Positions 13,865-14,068 of a stretch of 14,068 bases of DNA are shown here, one piece after another. Made by a program: the position numbers and the translations under genes. The notes below the pieces were generated by a model, which worked only from the letters and a program-made list of their open reading frames with translations, searched no databases and had not been told where the DNA came from. Origin of the DNA: Noviherbaspirillum_A sp963522035. GTDB taxonomy: Bacteria > Pseudomonadota > Gammaproteobacteria > Burkholderiales > Burkholderiaceae_D. The stretch's first letter is position 1. Every line of letters starts with the position of its first letter. Where the stretch lies: positions 1 through 14,068 of the forward strand of contig CAUQYP010000105.1 of NCBI GenBank assembly GCA_963522035.1. Reading direction: 5' to 3'.

Positions 13865-14068
13865 CCGCGCAGCGACTGCTGCAGTTGCTTGTAGCCGCGC
13901 GCAGCGACAGTTGCCGTTGTTTTTGACGTTCCGCGCAGCGACAGTTGCCGGTGCCGTTGCCGTTCCGCGCAGCGACAGTTGCAGTTGCAGTTGCAGTTGC
14001 AGTTGCAGTTGCAGTTGCTTTTGACGCTGCTTTTGACGTGGGTCCCCGTTGATGACGCCACGTCGCTG
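13865..14068 (+). repeat. Dispersed repeat, right copy, with four core units (continues beyond the window)
   Basis: The core CGCGCAGCGAC occurs four times, at 13866-13876, 13898-13908, 13932-13942 and 13966-13976. Each is followed by GTTGC-type units. Two TTTTGACG-type units (about 14019-14039) and a CCCCGTT box (14044-14050) come next. The order matches the reverse complement of window positions 1-88. It starts 37 nt past the VWA stop. I see no gene here: the minus-strand frame across it encodes only a Cys-Asn repeat. Confidence 0.75.
13976..14017 (+). repeat. Tandem hexamer (CAGTTG) x7
   Basis: Seven perfect CAGTTG units run from 13976 to 14017, starting at the last base of the fourth core unit of the dispersed repeat. 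The left copy has no such expansion, so the hexamer array looks like slippage growth inside the larger repeat. Confidence 0.9.

Noticed and set aside
13976..14017. CRISPR-like array
   Set aside because: The hexamers are contiguous with no spacers, and no cas gene is present.
13477..14061. Minus-strand frame encoding a Cys-Asn repeat across the right-hand repeat
   Set aside because: The CNCN run is simply the translated CAGTTG hexamer array on the other strand, and the rest overlaps the VWA gene antisense.

Overview
The window reads as chromosome of a GC-rich betaproteobacterium, most likely Burkholderiales and plausibly Oxalobacteraceae (Herbaspirillum/Noviherbaspirillum-like). This rests on protein resemblance: an intracellular PHB depolymerase, a PHA-granule-associated small protein, a 7Fe ferredoxin next to a thioredoxin-reductase-like ferredoxin-NADP reductase, a soluble RnfB/RsxB-like protein joined to nth, and a DUF1841 protein. 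It looks like ordinary core chromosome. There are no phage genes, transposase, CRISPR array, tRNA or rRNA that I can see.

Layout. 1-126: a dispersed repeat. 127-2846 (minus strand): a compact group of an NhaD/citrate-transporter-like Na+/H+ antiporter, a D-2-hydroxyacid dehydrogenase and a small PHA-system protein. 2847-3075: divergent intergenic region with a good sigma70-type promoter for fdxA. 3076-4618 (plus): fdxA and its probable partner reductase, closed by a strong intrinsic terminator. 4619-5040: a comparatively AT-rich regulatory gap with two dyad motifs, leading to phaZ (5041-6270), which has its own terminator. 6367-8210 (plus): rsxB-like gene, nth (start and stop overlap) and a DUF1841 gene, possibly driven by a promoter that would make a leaderless mRNA. 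8211-8430: a hairpin terminator and a 106-bp nested palindromic repeat. 8431-9113 (minus): two small periplasmic cytochromes c. 9114-9440: divergent promoter region that may hold a 36-codon leader ORF. 9441-10664: MFS transporter. 10779-11120: unrecognised 113-aa protein. 11206-13828: tight operon of a MoxR AAA+ ATPase, a GNAT acetyltransferase and a VWA/CoxE-like protein. 13829-14068: a second, larger copy of the dispersed repeat, inverted relative to the first.

Functional themes. Three themes stand out: carbon storage (PHA-system protein and PHB depolymerase), low-potential electron transfer (FdxA, FNR, RnfB-like protein, two cytochromes c, and the Fe-S enzyme endonuclease III), and a MoxR-VWA chaperone-like module. 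No gene set here looks like a clearly new defence or biosynthetic system. The least explained signals are non-coding: the inverted pair of dispersed repeats at the two window ends, the nested palindrome at 8265-8370, the dyads upstream of phaZ, and the possible leaderless and leader-ORF starts. The GNAT gene sitting between moxR and the VWA gene is the most notable gene arrangement.
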